Positions 7,528 to 15,410 of a DNA stretch of 24,117 bases are shown one piece after another. Below the pieces are notes generated by a model, which searched no databases, was not told where the DNA came from, and was given only the letters and a program-made list of their open reading frames with translations. The DNA is taken from NCBI GenBank assembly GCA_002295705.1, contig DBHP01000100.1, positions 24,744 to 48,860 on the forward strand. The letters run 5' to 3'. Position numbers and translations under genes: made by a program. Origin of the DNA: Candidatus Neomicrothrix sp. UBA825 (lineage in GTDB: Bacteria > Actinomycetota > Acidimicrobiia > Acidimicrobiales > UBA8592). Each line of letters starts with the position of its first letter. The stretch's first letter is position 1.

Positions 7528-9224
7528 TGACATTTCTAAGCTTGTTAGCTGCATCACAAACTCAGTCCACGTTTCAGGCCATACCCGTTCTCGTACTTCT
7601 CCCAGTTTTTGGAGCAATCGCTGTAGCGCTAACACCAAACGCGCGAATCGGTGTGCACAAAATGCTAGCTACTATTTTCACTGGCGTAACGGGAGCAATC
7701 TCTGTTTGGCTACTGACCGCTTTTGAAACAAATGGAGAATTCCAATTTATTTCTCAGCAAACATGGATCAAGAGCCTTGGAATAGAATGGTTCGCAGGGA
7801 TCGACGGAATTTCCCTCTTCCTGGTGGTCTTAACCGGATTACTGTTCCCATTTGTCATTATTGCAATAAACCCCAAACATGATCACAAGGCTTACTACAT
7901 CTGGGTTCAACTATTACAGACAGGATGTATGGGAGTATTCGTATCCTTGGATCTCTTCATGTTCTTTGTTTTCTTTGAAATTGTGCTGATCCCCATGTAC
8001 TTCCTTATAGGTAAATGGGGGCACGGAAACGCACAATATGCTGCAACAAAGTTCTTTCTCTACACAATGTTTGGATCTGCCTTGATGTTGGTCAGCATTG
8101 TTTCACTAGCTGTCCTACATGCACAGAACAGTGACTCTGAACTCACTTTTAACCTTCTAGAAATCGCCACCAATCCGGAAATCGCAACAAATACTTCAAG
8201 GCTTATTTTCCTTGGTTTCGCAATAGCTTTTGCCGTCAAAGTTCCGCTATTCCCTGTTCATACATGGCTACCCGACGCTCATACGGAAGCACCGACTGCA
8301 GGCTCAGTCATACTCGCAGGAGTCATGTTAAAACTTGGAACTTACGGCTTTATCCGGTTCGGACTCTTCCTGTTCCCAGAAGCCTCCCACTTCTTCGCAC
8401 CCCTATTCTTGACCTTAGGAGTTATTGGAATTATTTATGGTGCAATAGTTGCGACCATGCAAAAAGACCTTAAGCGACTTGTTGCGTATTCATCAATTGC
8501 ACACCTAGGTTTCATAATTTTGGGTACCTTTGCGCTTAACACTCAAGGTATTCAAGGCGCAACTGTGCAAATGATTAACCACGGACTTTCAACAGGTGCA
8601 CTATTCATGCTCGTTGGCATCATCTATGAACGAAAACACACACGTCAGATTTCCGAATTGAGTGGTATCCAGAAATCAGCTCCTGTACTCGCTGGCGTCT
8701 TTACGCTTGTAATGCTGTCATCCATAGGATTGCCGGGACTGAACGGATTCGTGGGAGAATTCCTGATACTCCTTGGAACATTTACAGCAAATAGGTGGTG
8801 GGCGGTTATCGCAGCAACTGGAGTAATCCTTGCTGCACTTTATCTGCTCTGGGCGTATCAGCGTGTATTCCATGGCCCTCAAAATCCAGAGGATGAACCA
8901 ACGCATGACCTCACTAACTGGGAACGCCTAACATTATTGCCCTTAATCGTAGCCATTGTCTTTTTGGGTATTTACCCGAAGCCAATGCTCGATCGTATTG
9001 AACCAGCTGTTGATAAGCTTGTTTCCCACATTGAAGAAACAATTGAAGACGGATCGTTCACAGAACCAGTACCAACTACTCAAAACCGAACATCCTTTAG
9101 TGATTTATTAAAGGAAACACATGAGTCACATTCTTACGACAAACATGGCGGTTCGCATCACGATAATCACCATGATAAGGAATCTGACCATGAGGATGGA
9201 AGCCACTCAGGAGATCACGAATGA
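7527..9224 (+). CDS. nuoM: NADH-quinone oxidoreductase subunit M, first copy (565 aa, His-rich tail)
   Basis: NuoM is the middle antiporter-like proton pump. The TM5 glutamate is E151 (FFEIVLIPMYFL), the TM7 lysine lies in FAVKVPLFPVHTWLPDAH, the KDLKRLVAYSSIAHLG and GSVILAGVMLKLGTYGFIR helices are present, and TM12 carries E411 (GFVGEF), matching E407 of E. coli NuoM. After the last membrane helix there is an unusual hydrophilic extension of about 75 residues. Its last 35 residues (about 531-565) contain ten histidines mixed with Asp, Glu, Ser and Gly. By the family's 14-helix topology the tail should face outwards, though this was not proven here. The stop overlaps nuoN (ATGA at 9221). Confidence 0.97.
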   Translation: MTFLSLLAASQTQSTFQAIPVLVLLPVFGAIAVALTPNARIGVHKMLATIFTGVTGAISVWLLTAFETNGEFQFISQQTWIKSLGIEWFAGIDGISLFLVVLTGLLFPFVIIAINPKHDHKAYYIWVQLLQTGCMGVFVSLDLFMFFVFFEIVLIPMYFLIGKWGHGNAQYAATKFFLYTMFGSALMLVSIVSLAVLHAQNSDSELTFNLLEIATNPEIATNTSRLIFLGFAIAFAVKVPLFPVHTWLPDAHTEAPTAGSVILAGVMLKLGTYGFIRFGLFLFPEASHFFAPLFLTLGVIGIIYGAIVATMQKDLKRLVAYSSIAHLGFIILGTFALNTQGIQGATVQMINHGLSTGALFMLVGIIYERKHTRQISELSGIQKSAPVLAGVFTLVMLSSIGLPGLNGFVGEFLILLGTFTANRWWAVIAATGVILAALYLLWAYQRVFHGPQNPEDEPTHDLTNWERLTLLPLIVAIVFLGIYPKPMLDRIEPAVDKLVSHIEETIEDGSFTEPVPTTQNRTSFSDLLKETHESHSYDKHGGSHHDNHHDKESDHEDGSHSGDHE

Positions 9225-10738
9225 GCGTAATAAACGTGTTAGCCCATGAGTCAATACAAACACCATCCGTATCTTGGACTGGGTTATTGCCCATAATCAT
9301 CCTTGCCGCAGCAGGAGTCTTGTTACTTACTATTTGTTCGCTTTTGCCAGAGAGGGTAACCAATAAATTTGCTTCGGTTTACACCCAACTAGCGGCCGTT
9401 GCAGCACTAAGCAGCACTTTTTCTCTGTGGAATAAAGTACAAAATGAATCCGAAGGTCCCTACTCAACCCTTGCAGGTGCATTTGGCATAGATGGGTTCT
9501 CAATTTTTGTAACGATGTTGATAACGGTCTGTGTAATCCTTATCTCTCCACTAGCAGAGACTTTCCTTAAAAGAGAAAACATAACGGGTCCTGAACCATA
9601 TGTTCTGATGCTCCTTGCAGCTACTGGCGGAATTATCATGGCAGGAGCAAATGACTTCATAGTTCTCTTCTTGGGTATCGAAGTCCTGTCAATATCATCC
9701 TATATTCTGGCTGCTATGAATTCGAGACGAATTCAGTCGCAAGAAGCAGGTCTCAAGTATTTCGTTCTGGGAGCATTCGCCTCTGGATTCTTGCTATACG
9801 GAATAGCTCTACTTTATGGTGCTACTGGGTCAACATCTTTTTCGGCGATCAAAAATTTCACTCAAGAAGTTGAATTGACAAACGATACTCTCTTACTTGC
9901 ATCTCTAGCTTTATTAATAGTTGGCCTAGCATTCAAAGTCGCAGCAGTTCCATTCCACTTCTGGTCGCCAGATGTCTATCAAGGTTCACCGACTCCATTT
10001 GTTGCCTTCATGGCTTCCGCAGTCAAAGCAGCAGGATTTGCGGCAATCCTGAGAGTACTTTACGTTACCCTTGGAGAATATCGAGCCGACTGGCAACCTG
10101 TTATCTACGCAATCGCTATCGCTACATTACTGACAGGATCGTTATTAGCTATCGTACAAACTGACCTAAAGCGGATGCTCGCATATTCTTCTATAAGCCA
10201 TGCTGGCTACTTGCTAGTAGGCACACAGGCTGCATCAGACCAAGGAGTGAAAGCAGTTCTTTTCTACCTAGCGACCTATGCCTTTATGGTAATAGGCAGC
10301 TTCACAGTCGTAGCAATAAATGCAGGAGACACAGGAATCCAAACGAACCTTGATTCTCTATCTGGTCTAGCCACACGAAAACCTTTGTTGGCAATCACCT
10401 TTACCGTTTTCCTGTTAGGACAGGCTGGAATACCTCTCACTTCTGGATTCTTTGCAAAGTTTTATGTCATTGAAGCCGCAATAGAAGAAGGATCCTACTT
10501 GCTCGCCATAATCGCCATGATCGCAGCTGTCATTGGAGCATTCCTCTATCTGCGGATCCTTGTAAAAGTCTGGCTATCACAACCAGAAAAAGACCAAGAA
10601 GATACAAAACTTCATATCCCAACTGAAATTGGAGTATTGCTCGTTATATCAGTCATCGCAACGATGTTCTTCGGAATTTGGCCAGAACCCCTAGTAGAAA
10701 TGGTCCAAAGAGCCATGCCTGCGTTGATATCGAGTTAA
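9221..10738 (+). CDS. nuoN: NADH-quinone oxidoreductase subunit N, first copy (505 aa)
   Basis: NuoN is the antiporter-like pump nearest the quinone module. The TM5 glutamate is E154 (LGIEVLSISSYILAAM), the TM7 region is AFKVAAVPFHFWSPDVYQG, the TM8 segment is PTPFVAFMASAVKAAGF, QTDLKRMLAYSSISHAGY is present, and the TM12 lysine is K413 (GFFAKF), matching K395 of E. coli NuoN. Length is typical. It ends the first cluster; its TAA at 10736-10738 is followed by a 192-bp spacer before the second cluster, the largest gap in the locus. Confidence 0.97.
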   Translation: MSVINVLAHESIQTPSVSWTGLLPIIILAAAGVLLLTICSLLPERVTNKFASVYTQLAAVAALSSTFSLWNKVQNESEGPYSTLAGAFGIDGFSIFVTMLITVCVILISPLAETFLKRENITGPEPYVLMLLAATGGIIMAGANDFIVLFLGIEVLSISSYILAAMNSRRIQSQEAGLKYFVLGAFASGFLLYGIALLYGATGSTSFSAIKNFTQEVELTNDTLLLASLALLIVGLAFKVAAVPFHFWSPDVYQGSPTPFVAFMASAVKAAGFAAILRVLYVTLGEYRADWQPVIYAIAIATLLTGSLLAIVQTDLKRMLAYSSISHAGYLLVGTQAASDQGVKAVLFYLATYAFMVIGSFTVVAINAGDTGIQTNLDSLSGLATRKPLLAITFTVFLLGQAGIPLTSGFFAKFYVIEAAIEEGSYLLAIIAMIAAVIGAFLYLRILVKVWLSQPEKDQEDTKLHIPTEIGVLLVISVIATMFFGIWPEPLVEMVQRAMPALISS

Positions 10739-10891
10739 AAATGAACTATTTAAACGCCTTTCAAAAGAATCACTCCCAAATAAGGGAATATCTTCACTCC
10801 TTGAGGAGAGCAAAACACCAAAAAACAAATCAAACTAAACACTCCTTAACCACGTTTAAGCCTCTGGTTTGGGCTATCTTGTGCTGTACAC

Positions 10892-10912
10892 CTTGGTCCG
10901 AATGGCCCCAAG
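10892..10912 (+). other. Hairpin/inverted repeat in the spacer between the two nuo clusters
   Basis: CTTGG (10892-10896) pairs with CCAAG (10908-10912). Inside this, CC (10898-10899) can pair with GG (10904-10905) around a GAAT loop. The downstream bases (TAACTACTATTATTC) are not a proper T-tract, so a classical terminator is doubtful. The repeat overlaps the candidate -35 of the second cluster, which fits an operator equally well. Confidence 0.35.
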
Positions 10913-10931
10913 TAACTACTATTATTCAACG
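10893..10931 (+). promoter_or_regulatory. Candidate promoter of the second nuo cluster, possibly leaderless
   Basis: A -35-like TTGGTC (10893-10898) is followed 18 bp later by TACTAT (10917-10922). An overlapping alternative -10, TATTAT (10920-10925), ends 5 bp before the GTG start of nuoA. Either would place transcription start within a few bases of that GTG. No Shine-Dalgarno is visible before this GTG, and an in-frame TAA at 10913-10915 with no other ATG or GTG downstream of it limits the start choice. Leaderless GTG messages are common in actinobacteria. This is inference from sequence only. Confidence 0.4.
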
Positions 10932-11296
10932 TGTCTGATTTTCTACGCAGCTATCTCACAGTCGCCGTTTTTGGCGTGCTTGCATGTGCACTCGTCGGTG
11001 CCTTTGTAGGGCTTAGCGCGCTAATCAGACCAGCAAGAAAGCAAGACCAGAAATACCTGACTTATGAATCAGGAGTAGACCCAGTCGGCACAGGGTGGAC
11101 CCAAAGCAATATTCGGTATTACATCTTCGCACTCCTCTTTGTTATGTTTGATGTTGAAGCAGTCTTCATCTTCCCATGGGCAACACGCCTTGAACAGTAC
11201 GGACTCTTCGGCCTCATCGAAATGGCGATCTTCATCTTTATTCTGCTCTTAGGGCTGCTTTATGCCTGGCGAAAAGGAGTACTTAAATGGTCTTAA
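10931..11296 (+). CDS. nuoA: NADH-quinone oxidoreductase subunit A, second cluster (121 aa)
   Basis: NuoA is a three-helix membrane subunit at the junction with the quinone chamber. Hallmarks are the loop motif YESGVDPVGTG, which lies near the quinone entrance, and the acidic helix FALLFVMFDVEAVFIFPW. The start is GTG; the nearest upstream in-frame codons offer no ATG before a stop, and there is no ribosome binding site, so the message may be leaderless. It opens the second cluster, and nuoB follows after 24 bases. Length is normal. Confidence 0.95.
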   Translation: MSDFLRSYLTVAVFGVLACALVGAFVGLSALIRPARKQDQKYLTYESGVDPVGTGWTQSNIRYYIFALLFVMFDVEAVFIFPWATRLEQYGLFGLIEMAIFIFILLLGLLYAWRKGVLKWS

Positions 11297-11320
11297 AAAA
11301 CGTCTTAAAAAGGATGCGAC

Positions 11321-11821
11321 ATGGGATTAGTTGAATCTGGCAAAATGCCAAAATCACTCACAAAACTGTTAAACATGAGTCGACGCTACTCAATGTGGGT
11401 ATATCAATGGGGACTAGCATGTTGCGCAATTGAAATGGGGGCCGCATTTGCGTCTCCACGGTATGACGTCATGCGACTAGGAGTCATTCCACTTCCAGCA
11501 AGCCCTCGTCAGGCTGATTTCTTAGTTGTTTCTGGAACAGTAACTGACAAGATGGCACCTGCGGTCAGAAGGCTATGGGAACAAATGCCTGACCCCAAAT
11601 ATGTTATCTCCATGGGGTCCTGCGCAAACTGCGGAGGACCTTACTGGGATTCATACTCTGTCACAAAGGGTGTGGATCAAATTGTTCCAGTTGACGTGTA
11701 TGTTCCAGGATGTCCACCAAGGCCTGAAGCGCTTCTTGAAGGAATTGTTTTACTCCAAGAGAGAATCATGAACGAAGACATGGCAGAACGTTGGAAAGGT
11801 GATCCAATTGTTGTTGAGTAA
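11321..11821 (+). CDS. nuoB: NADH-quinone oxidoreductase subunit B, second cluster (166 aa)
   Basis: NuoB carries the terminal 4Fe-4S cluster N2, which hands electrons to quinone. The four ligands are visible: tandem C34-C35 (LACCAIEMG), C101 (SMGSCANCGG) and C131 (VPGCPPRPEALLEG). An additional C104 lies next to the third ligand. SPRQADFLVVSGTVTDKMAP is also present. An AAAAGGA Shine-Dalgarno stretch (11308-11314) precedes the ATG at 11321. nuoC follows after 35 bases with its own AGAGGA site. Length matches soluble NuoB. Confidence 0.96.
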   Translation: MGLVESGKMPKSLTKLLNMSRRYSMWVYQWGLACCAIEMGAAFASPRYDVMRLGVIPLPASPRQADFLVVSGTVTDKMAPAVRRLWEQMPDPKYVISMGSCANCGGPYWDSYSVTKGVDQIVPVDVYVPGCPPRPEALLEGIVLLQERIMNEDMAERWKGDPIVVE

Positions 11822-11856
11822 ACCCTCTCCCACACAATACGAACAAAGAGGAAGCC

Positions 11857-12615
11857 ATGGCTGACATTCCTGAACACCTCCTCAAGAGAGCTCAAGCAGC
11901 ACGAGAAAAAGCTGAAACTGAACAGCCAGTTGATGAGCAACCTTCTTCCGAGCCTGCAGAAACAGATACCGCTGTAGCAGTGGTAGAGGAAGAAGTCATC
12001 GACGTAGATGAAAAGGCTGAAAAAACGCTAAATAAGATTATTGAGGGACTGGGCGAAAAAGTCCTCTCATCACACATAGCGCCGAACAGAGGCTTATGGA
12101 TACGAGTATCAAGTGAAAACTGGCGACAAACAGCCCAGTTTCTTCATGATGAGCTGGATTGCACATTTTTTGATTGGTTATCCGTTATTGACTGGATGCC
12201 ATCACCCTATGGAAGAGAACTTGATACAGAACAGGATATTGAACCAGAACAAGACTCTACCGAACCCGAACAAATGGAATGGGGCTACACAGGAGGAGAT
12301 ACTCGATTTCAACTCATATGTCGCGTCTACTCAATTTCCAATGGAATAGGAATAATGGTCAAGGCTGACCTTGACAACCAAAGTCCGAGAGCACTATCTC
12401 TTATCCCAATTTACCCAGGAGCTAACTGGCACGAACGGGAAGCTCGAGAAATGTTCGGAGTGACTTTTGATGAACACCCTGATTTGAGAAATATATATCT
12501 ACCCGGAGACTTTGAAGGTCACCCTCTGAGAAAAGACTATCCACTCCTATCAAGGCGAATGAAACCATGGCCTGGGATTGTTGATGTAGAAGCTATGCCT
12601 GGAGAAGACAAATGA
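11857..12615 (+). CDS. nuoC: NADH-quinone oxidoreductase subunit C, second cluster (252 aa, extended N-terminus)
   Basis: NuoC (30-kDa subunit) packs against NuoD in the quinone module. The family signature is present near residues 188-228: REAREMFGVTFDEHPDLRN, then a GDFEGHPLRKDYPL stretch. The first 60 or so residues are not part of the family fold. They start with a helix containing IPEHLLKRAQAAREKAE and continue as a Glu/Pro/Thr/Val acidic linker. A second acidic insert (about 120-148, rich in Glu, Gln and Pro) interrupts the core after WMPSPYGREL. The ATG at 11857 has AGAGGA at 11847-11852, which supports this start and hence the extension. The gene is separate from nuoD, unlike the E. 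coli NuoCD fusion; they overlap by ATGA at 12612. Confidence 0.94.
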   Translation: MADIPEHLLKRAQAAREKAETEQPVDEQPSSEPAETDTAVAVVEEEVIDVDEKAEKTLNKIIEGLGEKVLSSHIAPNRGLWIRVSSENWRQTAQFLHDELDCTFFDWLSVIDWMPSPYGRELDTEQDIEPEQDSTEPEQMEWGYTGGDTRFQLICRVYSISNGIGIMVKADLDNQSPRALSLIPIYPGANWHEREAREMFGVTFDEHPDLRNIYLPGDFEGHPLRKDYPLLSRRMKPWPGIVDVEAMPGEDK

Positions 12616-13787
12616 GCATAACCACAGAAAATGAACAACTTGCCTACATAGCTTCGCAAGCTGCAGACGCAAGAGTGAATGTCGAGGTTGAAACAGACGA
12701 AGGAATGACACTTAATTTGGGCCCCCAACATCCCGCAACCCACGGGACTCTTCGAATTATCGCAAAATTAGACGGAGAAAAAGTAGTCGCCGCAGAGCCC
12801 ATAATGGGTTACATGCACCGAGGATACGAAAAGCTAACTGAGGTTCGTACCTATCCTCAAGTAACTACCCTCATCAACCGAATCGATTGGTTAGGAAGCT
12901 TTGCGAATGAAGTACCATTTATCCTTGCAGCCGAGCAACTCATGGAAGTTGAAGCACCTCCCCGTGCACAATGGATACGGACTATCCTTTTTGAACTAAG
13001 TCGAATAGCTAACGTTTGCCTCTTTCTAGGTGACATGGCTGTCCAAGTCGGCGCAACCACACCTGTCTTCTACGCATTCCGCGATAGAGAATTCGTCTTA
13101 AACCAAATTGAGCGTGTCACTGGCGGACGTTTCCACCCTAATTTTGACAGAATAGGCGGACTTAAAGATGACTTGCCAAAAGGTTGGATTGAAGAAACAC
13201 GAGGCGCTCTTGACAGAATGAAATCCTTTTGCGATGAAATGGAAGAACTTGTACTGGGTAATGAAATATTCCAAGCCCGCACCCGTAATATTGGAGTCAT
13301 TCCAGGGGATGTTGCACTCTCGTATGGTCTATCAGGGGCAAACCTAAGGGCATCCGGCGTGGATTGGGATATCCGGCGCGATGCCAATGTCGGGCTTGTT
13401 TATGATCAAGTTGACTGGAAGGTATGGACCCATCCTGACGGAGACTCATTTGCAAGATTCTGGGTTCGGCTTCAAGAAACGCGAGAAGCTTGCAACATCA
13501 TAGAACAACTCCTTGGTTCCATACCGTCAGGCCCGATCATGGCAAAAGTCCCAAGGATAATTAAAGTTCCAGAAGGCGAAGCCTACGTAGCAACTGAAAA
13601 CCCGTTGGGAGAAATGGGCTACTACGTCGTAAGTAAAGGTGATCTTACCCCTTTCAGAGTAAAAATTCGATCAGCTAGTTTCTCAAATATGTCAATTACG
13701 CCATGGATTCTAAAAGATGTGTTCGTCCCTGACATTATTTCCATACTTGCTTCTTTGTACTTTATTCTTGGAGATATTGATCGATGA
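12612..13787 (+). CDS. nuoD: NADH-quinone oxidoreductase subunit D, divergent quinone-site type (391 aa)
   Basis: NuoD (49-kDa subunit) forms the quinone-binding pocket with NuoB and descends from [NiFe]-hydrogenase large subunits. LGPQHPATHGTLR gives H40 and H44, and YMHRGYEKL gives R70. An ungapped alignment to bovine NDUFS2 (offset 15, from memory) makes H44 equivalent to His59 and R70 equivalent to Arg85. At the Tyr108 position there is W93 (NRIDWLGSF; codon TGG at 12888), and at the Asp160 position Q145 (MAVQVGATTP; codon CAA at 13044). The C-terminal FILGDIDR is the usual end of the family, so the protein is complete. Features such as the DWL motif, DLPKGWI and LVLGNEIF resemble the second, NuoEFG-less cluster of Streptomyces as I recall it. 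It overlaps nuoC and nuoH by four bases each. Confidence 0.95.
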   Translation: MSITTENEQLAYIASQAADARVNVEVETDEGMTLNLGPQHPATHGTLRIIAKLDGEKVVAAEPIMGYMHRGYEKLTEVRTYPQVTTLINRIDWLGSFANEVPFILAAEQLMEVEAPPRAQWIRTILFELSRIANVCLFLGDMAVQVGATTPVFYAFRDREFVLNQIERVTGGRFHPNFDRIGGLKDDLPKGWIEETRGALDRMKSFCDEMEELVLGNEIFQARTRNIGVIPGDVALSYGLSGANLRASGVDWDIRRDANVGLVYDQVDWKVWTHPDGDSFARFWVRLQETREACNIIEQLLGSIPSGPIMAKVPRIIKVPEGEAYVATENPLGEMGYYVVSKGDLTPFRVKIRSASFSNMSITPWILKDVFVPDIISILASLYFILGDIDR

Positions 13788-14821
13788 TTGAATTACTCGC
13801 ACTCAATCCCTCATGGTGGCAGGAAACGTTCCTGATAAAAGTTCCTATTGGACTCTTAGCCGTTCTACTACCGGCGGGAACAATCGTCTATCTATATCTA
13901 TTCAAAGCGATTTCCTTCATGCAAAGTAGACTTGGCCCCATGGAAGCCGGTCCATATGGATCGCTTCAACTTTTAGCTGAAGTGGGTAAATGGCTACAAA
14001 AGGAAGATATCTTCCCATCAAAGGCAGATAAATTCGTTTTTGCTGCGGCCCCATTTGTCGTACTCATGTCAACGTTCCTACTTGTCGTAGTTCTGCCAGC
14101 TGGTCCTGACGCTCTTTTCGTTGACCTTGATGCTGGAATTTATCTTGCGATGGCAGTGTCATCAGTTTCCGTCATAGGAATTTTGATGGCGGGCTGGTCC
14201 TCGGCGAACAAATATTCTCTACTAGGAGGAATCCGTGCTGCGGGTCAACTCATTGCCTATGAATTACCTCTAATTCTTGCTGTAGTCGGCGTAGTGATTC
14301 AGGCAGGAACCATGAACATGCAAGGAATCGTGTTAGCACAGGCAGAAGGAGAAATCTTTGGTTGGGGAGGAATAGGAAACCCATTTATTCTCACCCAATT
14401 CATAGGTTTCGTCATCTTCATGATTGCAGTCCAAGCAGAATTGACTCAGGCGCCATTTGACATGCCAGTGGCAGAATCTGAGCTAGTAACCGGATACCTT
14501 ACAGAATATTCGGGCATAAGATTTCTTTTATTCTTTATCGGCGAATTTGCTTCAGCAGGCGTCTTCTCGGCAATAGCCGCAGTGCTATTCTTTGGGGGTT
14601 GGTACATCCCAGGTATTGATGCCGGAAGTCAGGTATTCAATGTCATAGGACCTTTGGTACTAGCGACTAAGACAATGATCATTGCTTTCTTAATTTTCTG
14701 GTTCAGATTCACATTCCCAAGGTTCAGAGAAGACCAGCTACAAAGGTTGGCATGGAAATTCTTAATCCCACTGAGCCTTGTAAATATCGCTTTAACAGGC
14801 GTGCTAAAGGTGGCGCTATGA
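13784..14821 (+). CDS. nuoH: NADH-quinone oxidoreductase subunit H, second copy (345 aa)
   Basis: This is the second membrane heel subunit. It keeps RLGPMEAGPYGSLQLLAE, the KEDIFPSKADK stretch, the YE motif (QLIAYELPL) and the C-terminal FPRFREDQL. The acidic loop reads APFDMPVAESELVTG followed by LTEYSG. Compared with E. coli NuoH (D213, E216, E218, E220, E228), the position of E216 is V229 here (codon GTG at 14468), while the other acids are kept. It is clearly a distant paralogue of the 407-residue copy at 2587 and not a recent duplicate. It overlaps nuoD (ATGA at 13784). A 52-nt gap with GGAGGA separates it from nuoI. Confidence 0.95.
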   Translation: MIELLALNPSWWQETFLIKVPIGLLAVLLPAGTIVYLYLFKAISFMQSRLGPMEAGPYGSLQLLAEVGKWLQKEDIFPSKADKFVFAAAPFVVLMSTFLLVVVLPAGPDALFVDLDAGIYLAMAVSSVSVIGILMAGWSSANKYSLLGGIRAAGQLIAYELPLILAVVGVVIQAGTMNMQGIVLAQAEGEIFGWGGIGNPFILTQFIGFVIFMIAVQAELTQAPFDMPVAESELVTGYLTEYSGIRFLLFFIGEFASAGVFSAIAAVLFFGGWYIPGIDAGSQVFNVIGPLVLATKTMIIAFLIFWFRFTFPRFREDQLQRLAWKFLIPLSLVNIALTGVLKVAL

Positions 14822-14859
14822 ATCTTTTGCAAAGACTTGATAAGAAACTTCACACAACT

Positions 14860-14865
14860 GGAGGA
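14860..14865 (+). promoter_or_regulatory. Strong Shine-Dalgarno of nuoI (second cluster)
   Basis: GGAGGA lies 8 nt before the ATG at 14874, at the end of a 52-nt gap after nuoH. It mirrors the arrangement before nuoI in the first cluster and fixes the start. Confidence 0.75.
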
Positions 14866-14873
14866 TTGAACTG

Positions 14874-15410
14874 ATGTCACAGCTACCAGGACTCCTAAAG
14901 GGATTAAAAGTCACATTTAGAACCATGATTCAAACGCTGTTCCCTGATGGACTACTAAAACCTATCCCAAAACCAAGCAAGGGGGCTCTAACCGTTCAAT
15001 ACCCACACGTCAAAGAGGCACCCCCGGCCCGTGCGCGAGGGGTCATAGCTCTTCATGAAGGAAACTGTACAGCATGCATGTTGTGTGCTCGAGAGTGCCC
15101 TGACTGGTGTATATATATTGAAGGGCACAAAGAGCTAGCGCCACCTCGACGAGAAGGAGGGAAACCTAGACAAGTCAATGCTTTAGACAGATTTGATATT
15201 GACTACTCACTCTGCATGTTCTGTGGCATTTGTGTAGAGGTGTGCCCATTTGATGCATTATTCTGGACACCTGAATATGAATTTTCTGAACTAAAATTAG
15301 CTGACCTGCTTCATGACAAGGAAAGACTCGGAGAATGGATGGAGACTGTCCCCGACTTTGAAGAATATGAAGATGGTTCAGAGCAGAAGGTAAGGAAGGT
15401 GCCGCGATAA
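14874..15410 (+). CDS. nuoI: NADH-quinone oxidoreductase subunit I, second copy (178 aa)
   Basis: This ferredoxin-like subunit should carry two 4Fe-4S clusters that feed N2. Ligands are C65, C68, C71, C75 (CTACMLCARECP) and C114, C117, C120, C124 (CMFCGICVEVCP). The CARECPDWCIYI stretch resembles NuoI of the second Streptomyces cluster as I remember it. A membrane-surface helix is seen at the N-terminus (LLKGLKVTFRTMIQTLF). In a complex without NuoE, F and G, this subunit is the outermost electron entry point, so a soluble donor would have to dock here. The TAA stop overlaps the nuoJ ATG by one base (15410). Confidence 0.95.
   Translation: MSQLPGLLKGLKVTFRTMIQTLFPDGLLKPIPKPSKGALTVQYPHVKEAPPARARGVIALHEGNCTACMLCARECPDWCIYIEGHKELAPPRREGGKPRQVNALDRFDIDYSLCMFCGICVEVCPFDALFWTPEYEFSELKLADLLHDKERLGEWMETVPDFEEYEDGSEQKVRKVPR

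Noticed and set aside
10775..10820. Small hairpins TCCC/GGGA and CTCC/GGAG after nuoN as a terminator
   Set aside because: Stems are only four base pairs and neither is followed by a run of T, so a Rho-independent terminator is not supported.
10678..10938. An open frame of 86 codons spanning the end of nuoN and the spacer
   Set aside because: It starts inside nuoN in another frame, has no ribosome binding site, its product is low-complexity and basic, and it overlaps the likely nuoA promoter. It looks like chance.
12612..13787. NuoD as a [NiFe]-hydrogenase large subunit (an energy-converting hydrogenase in place of complex I)
   Set aside because: The CxxC pairs that bind the NiFe site are absent; the N-terminal GPQHPATHG and C-terminal ILGDIDR are of the NuoD type, and nuoA, J, K, L, M and N are all present.
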